A stretch of 64,000 nucleotides of DNA, taken from an uncultured Pelagibacteraceae bacterium. Its GTDB lineage: Bacteria; Pseudomonadota; Alphaproteobacteria; Pelagibacterales; Pelagibacteraceae. Below, piece after piece: positions 44,038 to 51,495 of the stretch. A program made the translations under genes and the position numbers. The first letter of the stretch is position 1; each line of letters opens with the position of its first letter. The notes beneath the pieces were generated by a model. It was given only the letters and a program-made list of their open reading frames with translations, was not told where the DNA came from and made no database searches. The stretch covers positions 1-64,000 of the forward strand of contig CACHJZ010000004.1 in assembly GCA_902580275.1 (NCBI GenBank), written 5' to 3'.

Positions 44038-45237
44038 ATGAAAGTATTGTGTATATTGTATGATGATCCAAAAGGAGGAATGCCAAAATCATATCCTCTT
44101 TCAGAGCTTCCAAAATTAGAAAAATATCCAGATGGTATGACTTTGCCATCTCCAAAAGGTAGGGATTATAAACCTGGTCAACTATTAGGATGTGTATCGG
44201 GTGAACTTGGTTTAAGAAAATTTTTAGAAAGCAATGGCCATGAATTAATTGTTACTAACAGTAAAGATGGTGATGGATGTGAGGCTGATAAACACATTGT
44301 AGACGCAGATATCGTTATTTCTCAACCATTTTTCCCTTACTATTTAACTAAAGAAAGAATTGCTAAAGCAAAAAATCTTAAAATGGCTATTACTGCTGGA
44401 ATTGGATCTGATCACGTAGACCTTCAAGCCGCAATGGACAATAAAATTGATGTTGTTGAAGTAACTTTTTGTAACTCAAGATCAGTTGCAGAACACATAG
44501 TGATGATGATTGTTTCAATGGTTAGAGATTACCACAATCAACACAGAATTGTTAATGAAGGTGGTTGGAATATTGCTGATGCAGTACAAAGATCATACGA
44601 CGTTGAAGGTATGCACATTGGAACTGTAGCAGCTGGTAGAATTGGATTAGATGCTTTAAGAAAAATGAAACCCTTTGATGTTCATCTTCATTATTTTGAT
44701 AGACATAAATTACCTGATAGTGTTGAAAAAGAACTTAATTTGACATTTCATGAGTCAGTAGAATCAATGGTAAAGGTTTGTGATGTAGTTACAATAAATT
44801 GCCCTCTTCATCCAGAAACAGAAAATTTGTTTGATGATGCTATGATAAGTAAAATGAAAAAAGGCGCTTATATAGTTAATACTGCAAGAGGTAAGATTTG
44901 TAATAGAGATGCAATTGCAAAAGCACTTAAAAGCGGTCAACTAAGCGGATATGCAGGAGATGTTTGGTTTCCTCAACCTGCTCCAAATGATCATGTTTGG
45001 AGAACTATGCCAAACCATGGTATGACACCGCATACATCTGGTACCTCTTTGACTGCACAAGCTAGATATGCAGATGGAGTAAGAGAAATCTTAGAATGTT
45101 TCTTTGAAAAAAGAGAAATCAGAAACCAGTATTTAATTGTAAAAGATGGTCAATTAGCTGGTATGGGAGCTCACTCTTATAGTAAAGGGTCGGCTACTAG
45201 TGGTTCTGAGGAGGCAGCAAAATATAAAAAGAAATAA
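44038..45237 (+). CDS. fdh: NAD-dependent formate dehydrogenase
   Basis: Metal-free D-2-hydroxyacid-dehydrogenase-type enzyme that oxidises formate to CO2 with NAD. Key residues fall at the same numbers as in Pseudomonas sp. 101 FDH: Asn146 (FCNS), Asp221 (YFDRHKLP, NAD-specific), Arg284 (NTARGK) and His332 (TPHTSG). The dinucleotide fold contains AAGRIG (198-203). 399 residues. The product of C1 oxidation from glycine and methylamines elsewhere would feed it. Preceded by a palindrome and a strong ribosome-binding site. Confidence 0.96.
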   Translation: MKVLCILYDDPKGGMPKSYPLSELPKLEKYPDGMTLPSPKGRDYKPGQLLGCVSGELGLRKFLESNGHELIVTNSKDGDGCEADKHIVDADIVISQPFFPYYLTKERIAKAKNLKMAITAGIGSDHVDLQAAMDNKIDVVEVTFCNSRSVAEHIVMMIVSMVRDYHNQHRIVNEGGWNIADAVQRSYDVEGMHIGTVAAGRIGLDALRKMKPFDVHLHYFDRHKLPDSVEKELNLTFHESVESMVKVCDVVTINCPLHPETENLFDDAMISKMKKGAYIVNTARGKICNRDAIAKALKSGQLSGYAGDVWFPQPAPNDHVWRTMPNHGMTPHTSGTSLTAQARYADGVREILECFFEKREIRNQYLIVKDGQLAGMGAHSYSKGSATSGSEEAAKYKKK

Positions 45238-45406
45238 TATTTTTTTAAAGAAGTTTATAAGACCATTTATTGTAACTTATATATTTTTTAGTGTTGCAAT
45301 AAGTTTTTATCCTTCTTTTGATTTTTATTCTTTAAAAGGGCAACTGCTCATTATTGGTGTATCTTGTTTTAATGGTTACTTGGGTACTGTAGTTAAAAAA
45401 TTATAA
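45200..45406 (+). CDS. Small two-helix membrane protein, start uncertain
   Basis: Up to 68 residues from a GTG at 45200, which overlaps the fdh coding end by 38 bases; an ATT at 45239, just after the fdh stop, is the alternative and would give 55 residues. Two hydrophobic segments (FIVTYIFFSVAISF and GQLLIIGVSCFNGYLGTVV) suggest a small inner-membrane protein. It fills the space between fdh and the convergent amine oxidase, whose stop it overlaps by 6 bases. No family recognised. Confidence 0.45.
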   Translation: MVLRRQQNIKRNNIFLKKFIRPFIVTYIFFSVAISFYPSFDFYSLKGQLLIIGVSCFNGYLGTVVKKL

Positions 45407-46504
45407 AACGTAAGGTTCCGGTCTTGCATTTTCATTAAAAATACGCTCAACACCGAAAACACTTATGTCAATTGTTTGGTAGGATCCTGTTGTAATTAAT
45501 TCTGTTAATGCTCTACCAATTCCTGGGGCTTGCATTAAGCCTCTGCCAGTAAAACCACTAGCCATATAAACATTATCATACTTAGGATGTTTCCCCACTA
45601 CAGCGTTATTATCTAATTTATTACAATCATAAAAACCTGCCCAACCCCCAGTAAGTTTTAACTCTTCGAATATTGGAACTCTTTTTGCAAGAGCTGGCCA
45701 CACAAGTTCTTCGAAATCGTTCCAAGCTGGTTCTAAATCTTTTGAATCAAAAGTTGAAATAGGTGATCCAGCTAAATATTCTTTACCTTCTGGTCTCCAA
45801 TAAACACCTGTAGTCAAATCTCCCGTTAAAGGCATTTCAGAAATATGTTTGGGGCATTTAACTCTAAAAACCGTATGCTTTTGTGGAACGACAGGAATGT
45901 CATCTAAAAGCTCTTTTGTCCAGCATCCTGCAGCTGATATAATTGTTTTTGCATTTATTTCATCTAAATTTTTTATATTTCCTTTAATAAATTCAGCTCC
46001 AAGTTCCATTGCTTTGCCTTTTAATGCTCCATGAAACATGAACGGATCAATCCATCCTTCTGTTCTATTGTCAGTGTAAGTAGCAGTTTCTATGCCTTCA
46101 GAATTTATATATGGAAATACCTGTTTTAATTCAGATCCTTTTATATTTTTAGTTCCAGCCTCACATGCTTTGTGGTTTTCAAGAGCTTTGTACTGTTCCT
46201 CTGCATGCTCAGGTCCAAACATTAATAAATAGCCATTCGGAACCATACTAGCAGTAGGTTTTGGATTTTTTTCAGTTCTAAGTAATTCCGGAATTTGATT
46301 AATAAACTCCCTAGCAAACTTTCCTAATAATATATTCTCCTTTTGAAAGAATTGTCTTCTAAAACCTCCAAGAGACAGAGGAAAAGACGCTTTTTTATAT
46401 GTTGGATCTCTTTCGATTACTTTAACTTTTCTTCCTTCTTTAGATAAGAAATAAGCCGTTGCAGCACCAATTATACCGCCGCCAACTATAACAACATCAT
46501 CCAT
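45401..46504 (-). CDS. FAD-dependent amine/amino-acid oxidoreductase (DAO family)
   Basis: 367 residues with the FAD-binding GGGIIGAATAYFLSKEGRKV at 8-27, a SLGGFRRQFF block, SAAGCW and the C-terminal GFTGRGLMQAPGIGRAL. This is the fold of sarcosine oxidase, dimethylglycine dehydrogenase and FOXRED1-type proteins. The substrate is probably a secondary or N-methyl amine, but is not shown by sequence. Its convergent neighbour is formate dehydrogenase, and TspO lies directly upstream by one base. Confidence 0.82.
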   Translation of the reverse strand: MDDVVIVGGGIIGAATAYFLSKEGRKVKVIERDPTYKKASFPLSLGGFRRQFFQKENILLGKFAREFINQIPELLRTEKNPKPTASMVPNGYLLMFGPEHAEEQYKALENHKACEAGTKNIKGSELKQVFPYINSEGIETATYTDNRTEGWIDPFMFHGALKGKAMELGAEFIKGNIKNLDEINAKTIISAAGCWTKELLDDIPVVPQKHTVFRVKCPKHISEMPLTGDLTTGVYWRPEGKEYLAGSPISTFDSKDLEPAWNDFEELVWPALAKRVPIFEELKLTGGWAGFYDCNKLDNNAVVGKHPKYDNVYMASGFTGRGLMQAPGIGRALTELITTGSYQTIDISVFGVERIFNENARPEPYVL

Positions 46505-46505
46505 A

Positions 46506-46973
46506 TTAATTTAATAAATATAAGCTAGTATTTAGAGTTAGTGCATAAATGCACCAAAGTAAATATGGAATCATTAATATAAAACTTAAATTACTTATTT
46601 TTTTATACTTAATCATTAAAATGATAATAAAACCTATTATTATTATAAGGTTGATTAGTGCGGCAAAAATATTATGAAAAACAAAAAATACAATACTCCA
46701 AGTTGTATTAAAAAACAAATGCATCAAATAAATATAAATTATATTTAAATCTTTATAATTTTTATGCCACGCAGACCAAATTGCTATAGTCATGAATAAA
46801 TATAATGTTGTCCAAACAGGAGCAAATACCCAATCAGGAGGATTAAGACCTGACTTATTTAAGGAAGAATACCAGGGTTCTTTCGATGTAATTGTCGCTA
46901 TACTCCCAATAAATGAAGCAGAAAATGTGACAAATCCGAAAATTAAAAAAGATAAAAATTTATTTTTAAACAT
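46506..46973 (-). CDS. tspO: TspO/MBR family tryptophan-rich sensory protein
   Basis: 155-residue protein with five predicted helices. The GSIATITSKEPWYSSLNKSGLNPPDWVF start and APVWTTLYLFMTIAIW are the clearest family marks. TspO proteins bind porphyrins or steroids, and act in stress or light regulation in Rhodobacter. It is one base upstream of the amine oxidase gene and divergent from the SDR. Confidence 0.92.
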   Translation of the reverse strand: MFKNKFLSFLIFGFVTFSASFIGSIATITSKEPWYSSLNKSGLNPPDWVFAPVWTTLYLFMTIAIWSAWHKNYKDLNIIYIYLMHLFFNTTWSIVFFVFHNIFAALINLIIIIGFIIILMIKYKKISNLSFILMIPYLLWCIYALTLNTSLYLLN

Positions 46974-46974
46974 T

Positions 46975-46990
46975 ATGATATATATATCAT
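46975..46990. repeat. 16-bp perfect palindrome between tspO and SDR gene
   Basis: ATGATATATATATCAT is exactly self-complementary and fills most of the 23-base gap between the two divergent start codons. It contains TATATA in both directions, which could serve as overlapping -10 elements and as the operator for both genes. Confidence 0.5.
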
Positions 46991-46996
46991 TTCATC

Positions 46997-47755
46997 ATGA
47001 GCAATAAAGTAATTTGGATTACAGGTGCTAGTACAGGTATTGGAAAAGCAATAGCAATAAAATTTTCTAAAAATGGTTGGAATGTTGCTATTTCTGCTAG
47101 ACGACTTGAATTACTTGAGGAAATATCAAAGCAAAATCAAAATGTTTTTTCATTTCCTTTAGACGTAACAAGTAAAGATGATTGCCATAAGGTATTCACT
47201 GAAATTAAAAATAAACTAGGAAAAATTGATTTATGTGTTTTTTCAACTGGAACGTGGGATCCAAAAAAAGAAAAAGAAATTGATGTTGAACAAATTGAAA
47301 ATGTAATGAAAGTAAATTTTTTTGGCACATTAAACTCTATCAAATCCGTAGAAAAATATTTTAAAGATTTAGGAAAAGGTCACATCTCAATTGTTTCATC
47401 AATAGCTGGTTATAGAGGTTTGCCAAATTCCACTGGTTACGGTCCATCCAAATCCGCATTAAATAACTTAACTGAAAGTTTATATTTTGATTTTAAAAGA
47501 TATGGAGTAAGAGTTTCATTAATATCTCCAGGTTTTATTAAAACACCCATGACTGACAAAAATGATTTCAAAATGCCTTTTCTAAAAACAACTGAATATG
47601 CTGCAGATAAAATTTATAATGGTTTAGTAAATTCAAATGTATTTGAAATTCATTTTCCAAAACAATTAACTTTAGTTTTAAAATTTCTTAAAATTTTACC
47701 AAACTGGTTATATCTTAAATTATTGAGTAAGCTTACAAAATATCAAAAACGTTAG
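46997..47755 (+). CDS. Short-chain dehydrogenase/reductase
   Basis: 252 residues. The NAD(P) motif TGASTGIG lies at 9-16, with SISAR-type Arg after the second strand suggesting NADP. The catalytic Ser-Tyr-Lys triad is in SSIAGYRGLPNSTGYGPSK. A C-terminal hydrophobic stretch (LTLVLKFLKILPNWLYLKLL) may attach it to the membrane, as seen in SDRs of lipid metabolism. The stop interlocks with the convergent DUF3833 gene. Confidence 0.88.
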   Translation: MSNKVIWITGASTGIGKAIAIKFSKNGWNVAISARRLELLEEISKQNQNVFSFPLDVTSKDDCHKVFTEIKNKLGKIDLCVFSTGTWDPKKEKEIDVEQIENVMKVNFFGTLNSIKSVEKYFKDLGKGHISIVSSIAGYRGLPNSTGYGPSKSALNNLTESLYFDFKRYGVRVSLISPGFIKTPMTDKNDFKMPFLKTTEYAADKIYNGLVNSNVFEIHFPKQLTLVLKFLKILPNWLYLKLLSKLTKYQKR

Positions 47756-48300
47756 TCTTTAACAAACATAACTGTTAGTTCAGCTACTTTTATACCAAAC
47801 TTTGTCATTGTAGCTCTATTAATCGCTACTCTATCATCTTGTTTAAATATCCAATCGTCAAAAGTAATTTTAATTTCTCTACCTTTAACAGGAACTAGAA
47901 GAACATATTCAAATTTAAATGCTGGACCATAGGAATATCCTTTTGCTTTTCCAACAACATCACTTGCTGTTCCTTCGTAATTATGATCATCAATTTTATT
48001 TATTTTCCACTGTCGTGTTTGAACTTCTCCATCAGTCCAATTGAACTTTTCGTCTAAAATAAGTTGATTACCATCCCATTTCCCATTTAAATCTGCAGAA
48101 AATTGACGTGTTACTTTGCCTGATCTATTCTGAAGAATACCCCATGCTTTAACATTTCCTGTCAAATAATCTTCAATTATAAGCCTAGGTTTTTGGTCTT
48201 TGAAATCTTCAGGTTTCATTGCACTATTTCCAGAGCAACTTGTAATAAATACAAAAAAAATTAGCAATAAAAAATTATTATATGAATTAATTTTTTTCAT
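47752..48300 (-). CDS. DUF3833 lipoprotein
   Basis: 182 residues with a lipoprotein signal (IFFVFITSC lipobox, Cys at about 22). The body shows DYLTGNVKAWGILQNRSGKVTRQF and the GKAKGYSYGPAFKFEYVLLVPV block of the DUF3833 family. Function unknown. It is commonly found with CFA-synthase/DUF1365/FAD-oxidoreductase sets, as here, and is 3 bases downstream of the CFA-type gene. Confidence 0.78.
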   Translation of the reverse strand: MKKINSYNNFLLLIFFVFITSCSGNSAMKPEDFKDQKPRLIIEDYLTGNVKAWGILQNRSGKVTRQFSADLNGKWDGNQLILDEKFNWTDGEVQTRQWKINKIDDHNYEGTASDVVGKAKGYSYGPAFKFEYVLLVPVKGREIKITFDDWIFKQDDRVAINRATMTKFGIKVAELTVMFVKD

Positions 48301-48303
48301 AAA

Positions 48304-49482
48304 TTATTTATTCTGTAGTGAAAATTGTATTAAATCTATATTTTTTGATTTAAATCCAGCTTCACAATAAGATAAATAGAAATTCCACATTCTTTTAAAA
48401 GTTACATCAAATCCCTGTTTTGAAATATTATCCCATTTTTTTAAAAATTCATCTCTCCACATCATTAAGGTATTGGAATAATGTAATCCGTATGAATTGC
48501 ACTGATTAAAATTTAAATTTGTTTCGTTTGCGTATTTTATTAAGCTTTTTTTACAAGGTAAAAATCCACCTGGAAAAATATATTTTTGAATAAAATCCTG
48601 TTTAGTCTTATATCTATTATATAGGCTATCATCGATTGTGATAGCTTGTATAGCTGCACTTCCATTTGGTTCCAAGTTTTGTTTTATTTTGTTAAAAAAA
48701 CTTTTTAAATAATTTTGACCTACCGCCTCTATCATTTCTATAGAAGCTATTGAATTATATTTATTATTGACGTCACGGTAATCTTGCATCTTTATATTTA
48801 CTTTTTCATTTAATCCATTTTTAAATATTCTTTCCTTAGCATATTCATACTGTTTTTGAGATATTGTAATGCAATCTAACTTTATGTCATAATTTTTTCC
48901 CACATACTCTGCAAAACCTCCCCAACCGCATCCAATCTCTAACATCCTATCACCAGTTTTTGGTTTAACTAAAAACGATAGTTTTTTATATTTATTAATT
49001 TGAGCAGCCTCTAGATCAGTTTTATCTTTATCAAATATTGCACTTGAGTAAGTTAAAGTTTTATCTAACCACAATGAAAAAAATTCGTTTCCAAGATCAT
49101 AATGTTTAGAAATATTTTCTTTGCTTCTTTTTTTTGTATTCTTAATAAATAAATATTTGAAAAAATTTATTAATGGTAAATCTAAAACTCCAGAAAATTT
49201 ATGCACTTTTTTGATATTTTTAGCAGTAATTTCTATTAGATTTGTCAAATTATCAGTTTCAAATTCTCCACGCATATAAGATTCAGCTAAACCAATACTT
49301 CCTTTATTTAGAATATTTAATGTTACTCCAGGTTTATTTATTATTAAATTTGCTTTTAGAGAAGAGTTTTCGTTTCCTAATTTATATTCTTTGCCATCGT
49401 AATTTTTTAAATTTATTTGCCCATATTCAAAATTTTTAATAGATGAAAACACTATTCTATCTGCAACTGAGACTAATTTCAT
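48304..49482 (-). CDS. cfa: Cyclopropane-fatty-acyl-phospholipid synthase family methyltransferase
   Basis: 392-residue SAM-dependent methyltransferase. The N-terminal domain carries GEAY-type LAESYMRGEFE; the catalytic domain has the SAM motif MLEIGCGWGGFAEY and KTLTYSSAIF. The C-terminal part shows FPGGFLPC and MWRDEF. It could make cyclopropane fatty acids or methylate them at a double bond, as UfaM does in Rhodobacter furan fatty-acid synthesis. It overlaps DUF1365 by 4 bases. Confidence 0.86.
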   Translation of the reverse strand: MKLVSVADRIVFSSIKNFEYGQINLKNYDGKEYKLGNENSSLKANLIINKPGVTLNILNKGSIGLAESYMRGEFETDNLTNLIEITAKNIKKVHKFSGVLDLPLINFFKYLFIKNTKKRSKENISKHYDLGNEFFSLWLDKTLTYSSAIFDKDKTDLEAAQINKYKKLSFLVKPKTGDRMLEIGCGWGGFAEYVGKNYDIKLDCITISQKQYEYAKERIFKNGLNEKVNIKMQDYRDVNNKYNSIASIEMIEAVGQNYLKSFFNKIKQNLEPNGSAAIQAITIDDSLYNRYKTKQDFIQKYIFPGGFLPCKKSLIKYANETNLNFNQCNSYGLHYSNTLMMWRDEFLKKWDNISKQGFDVTFKRMWNFYLSYCEAGFKSKNIDLIQFSLQNK

Positions 49483-50249
49483 TTTTTTTCAATACTTATA
49501 TTATTTTTAATTTTTATTTTCTTAGGTACCAGTTTAATTCCTTTTAGCCATAACCTTAATGCCTCAAAATGTATCGCTGATATTATTTTAAATGTCATCA
49601 AAGGGTGTTTTAAATACGAAAATATAAGGTTTTTAGTATTAAGGTTTGTTCTTCTACCGTCTTGAGATGCGAATAGTAATTTTCCATCTTTATCTATTTG
49701 ATCAATTATCACAGATAAATTTTCACTAGGATTCGCAATTCTAAAAAAATACTTTGAATCTAAGTCCATGAATGGAGAGACATAAAACTTTTTTATACAA
49801 TCATTTTTGATGTTTTTTGTTTCTTGATTTGTTTTAAATACATATGTGTGTTGTTCCCCAAATGTATTTTTTACTTCGTAAAGTATTGCTATAAGTGATG
49901 ATTTTGAATTATAAACAAAAAATATGCTTAGTGGATTAAAAACATATCCAAAAATTCTTGGATAACATAGAATTTTAATTTTAATATTTTTCTCGTTAAT
50001 ATCTATGTTTTTTAAATTTGTTATTACCCATTCTTTTAAAGAATTATTATTCCTATCACCGTGATCTTTGTCATGGAAACTTATTAGATTAAACTTATTA
50101 TATGAAAAAAAAGGTATTTCCTTGTCGATTTTGTTGATCTCATCTAAATCCAAAAATAAAGAAAATACTTTATAACTAAAAGTATGTTCTTTTGGTTTAA
50201 ATCTTTTATGAATTACCCTGCCATTATAAATATAAGACTCTTTAATCAT
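49479..50249 (-). CDS. DUF1365 domain protein
   Basis: 256 residues, cytoplasmic. The KESYIYNGRVIHKRFKPKEH start, YVFNPLSIFFVY and the FYVSPFMD block are family marks. DUF1365 genes regularly sit between an FAD oxidoreductase and a CFA-type methyltransferase; this one overlaps both by 8 and 4 bases. Biochemistry is not established. Confidence 0.82.
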   Translation of the reverse strand: MIKESYIYNGRVIHKRFKPKEHTFSYKVFSLFLDLDEINKIDKEIPFFSYNKFNLISFHDKDHGDRNNNSLKEWVITNLKNIDINEKNIKIKILCYPRIFGYVFNPLSIFFVYNSKSSLIAILYEVKNTFGEQHTYVFKTNQETKNIKNDCIKKFYVSPFMDLDSKYFFRIANPSENLSVIIDQIDKDGKLLFASQDGRRTNLNTKNLIFSYLKHPLMTFKIISAIHFEALRLWLKGIKLVPKKIKIKNNISIEKK

Positions 50250-51489
50250 CTAAAAATTTAAGCATATCAATTGATGATTTTATTCCATCTTCATGAAAAC
50301 CATAACCGAAATAACTTCCACAAAACAAAATATTTTTTTTGTTTTGAATATTACTTAAATTTTTTTGAAAACTCAAAGCTTCTTGGTTATAATAAGGATG
50401 AGTAAACTCAATTTTTTTAATTATTTTATCTTTATCAACTTGAAAAAAAGGATTAAGCGTTAAAAATATATTTTTTTTAATATCTAAATTCTGTAATAAA
50501 TTTAACCAATAAGTAATAGAACTTTCTTTCAGATTGCTTGAATTAATTGAAGAGTTCCAAGATGACCATGCTTTTTTATTTAATGGCATCACTTTTTCAT
50601 CAGTATGAATCAATGCAATATTTTTTTTGTAATTAAATTTAGTGAGTAAATTTTTTTCTTCGTCGGTGGGATTTTTAATTATAGAAATAGTTTGATCTGC
50701 ATGTGTTGCAAAGACAACTTTATCGTAATCAAAAAATTCATTGTCATCTCCATAAAATACTCTCACTCCATTTGTTTTTCTTTCGACTTTATTGATATTG
50801 TAATTTTTAAAATACTCGCCACTGATTTTTTCTAAAATTTTTTTTACGTAAGTTCTGCTTCTATTTTTTACTGTGTACCACTGAGGTCTTTCTTTAAATT
50901 TAAATAGTCCATGATTTTGGAAAAATTTTATAAAAAATTTTAAAGGCATTTGACCTGCCTCATAAGGTGGCATAGACCAAATAGCTGAAACCATAGGTAA
51001 AATATGATAATTAATAAAATATTGAGATAATTTTTTATTTTTAAGAAAAGTGTTTAAAGTTAGTTCATCATTTAATTCATTGAGCTTGTCACATTGATTA
51101 TAAAATTTTATTATTTCGAAAAACATTTTTAAAAACTTAAGATTAAAAATATTCTTTCGATTAATAAAAATACCATTAAGTCCCTTTCCACAATATTCAA
51201 TATTTTTACCTTTTACTGAAACAGAAAAGCTCATGTTACTTTTTTCTATTTCAATATTATTTTCACTAAAAAAATTTATGAGATGCGGATAGGTTTTATA
51301 ATTGAAAACAATAAATCCAATATCAATTGGCAAATTTTTCTTGCCATCTTGGTTATAATCAATGTCAATAGTATGAGCATGTCCACCAAAGTGATCCTCT
51401 TTTTCAAATAAATCGACTTTGTGTTTTTTTGATAAAAAATATGCAGAGCTTAAGCCAGAAATACCTGAACCAATTACTGCAATTTTCAT
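50242..51489 (-). CDS. FAD/NAD(P)-binding amine-oxidase-like protein
   Basis: 415 residues with the FAD-binding GSGISGLSSAYFLSKKHKVDLFE near the N-terminus, GGHAHTIDI, and the FCGSYFGYGFHEDGIKSS end common to FAD oxidoreductases of CFA/DUF1365 operons. In this family the protein is thought to act on fatty-acyl chains (desaturation or oxygenation), not on amines. The ATG lies 6 bases after the gcvP stop, with no room for a terminator or promoter. Confidence 0.82.
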   Translation of the reverse strand: MKIAVIGSGISGLSSAYFLSKKHKVDLFEKEDHFGGHAHTIDIDYNQDGKKNLPIDIGFIVFNYKTYPHLINFFSENNIEIEKSNMSFSVSVKGKNIEYCGKGLNGIFINRKNIFNLKFLKMFFEIIKFYNQCDKLNELNDELTLNTFLKNKKLSQYFINYHILPMVSAIWSMPPYEAGQMPLKFFIKFFQNHGLFKFKERPQWYTVKNRSRTYVKKILEKISGEYFKNYNINKVERKTNGVRVFYGDDNEFFDYDKVVFATHADQTISIIKNPTDEEKNLLTKFNYKKNIALIHTDEKVMPLNKKAWSSWNSSINSSNLKESSITYWLNLLQNLDIKKNIFLTLNPFFQVDKDKIIKKIEFTHPYYNQEALSFQKNLSNIQNKKNILFCGSYFGYGFHEDGIKSSIDMLKFLDD

Positions 51490-51495
51490 TAACCT

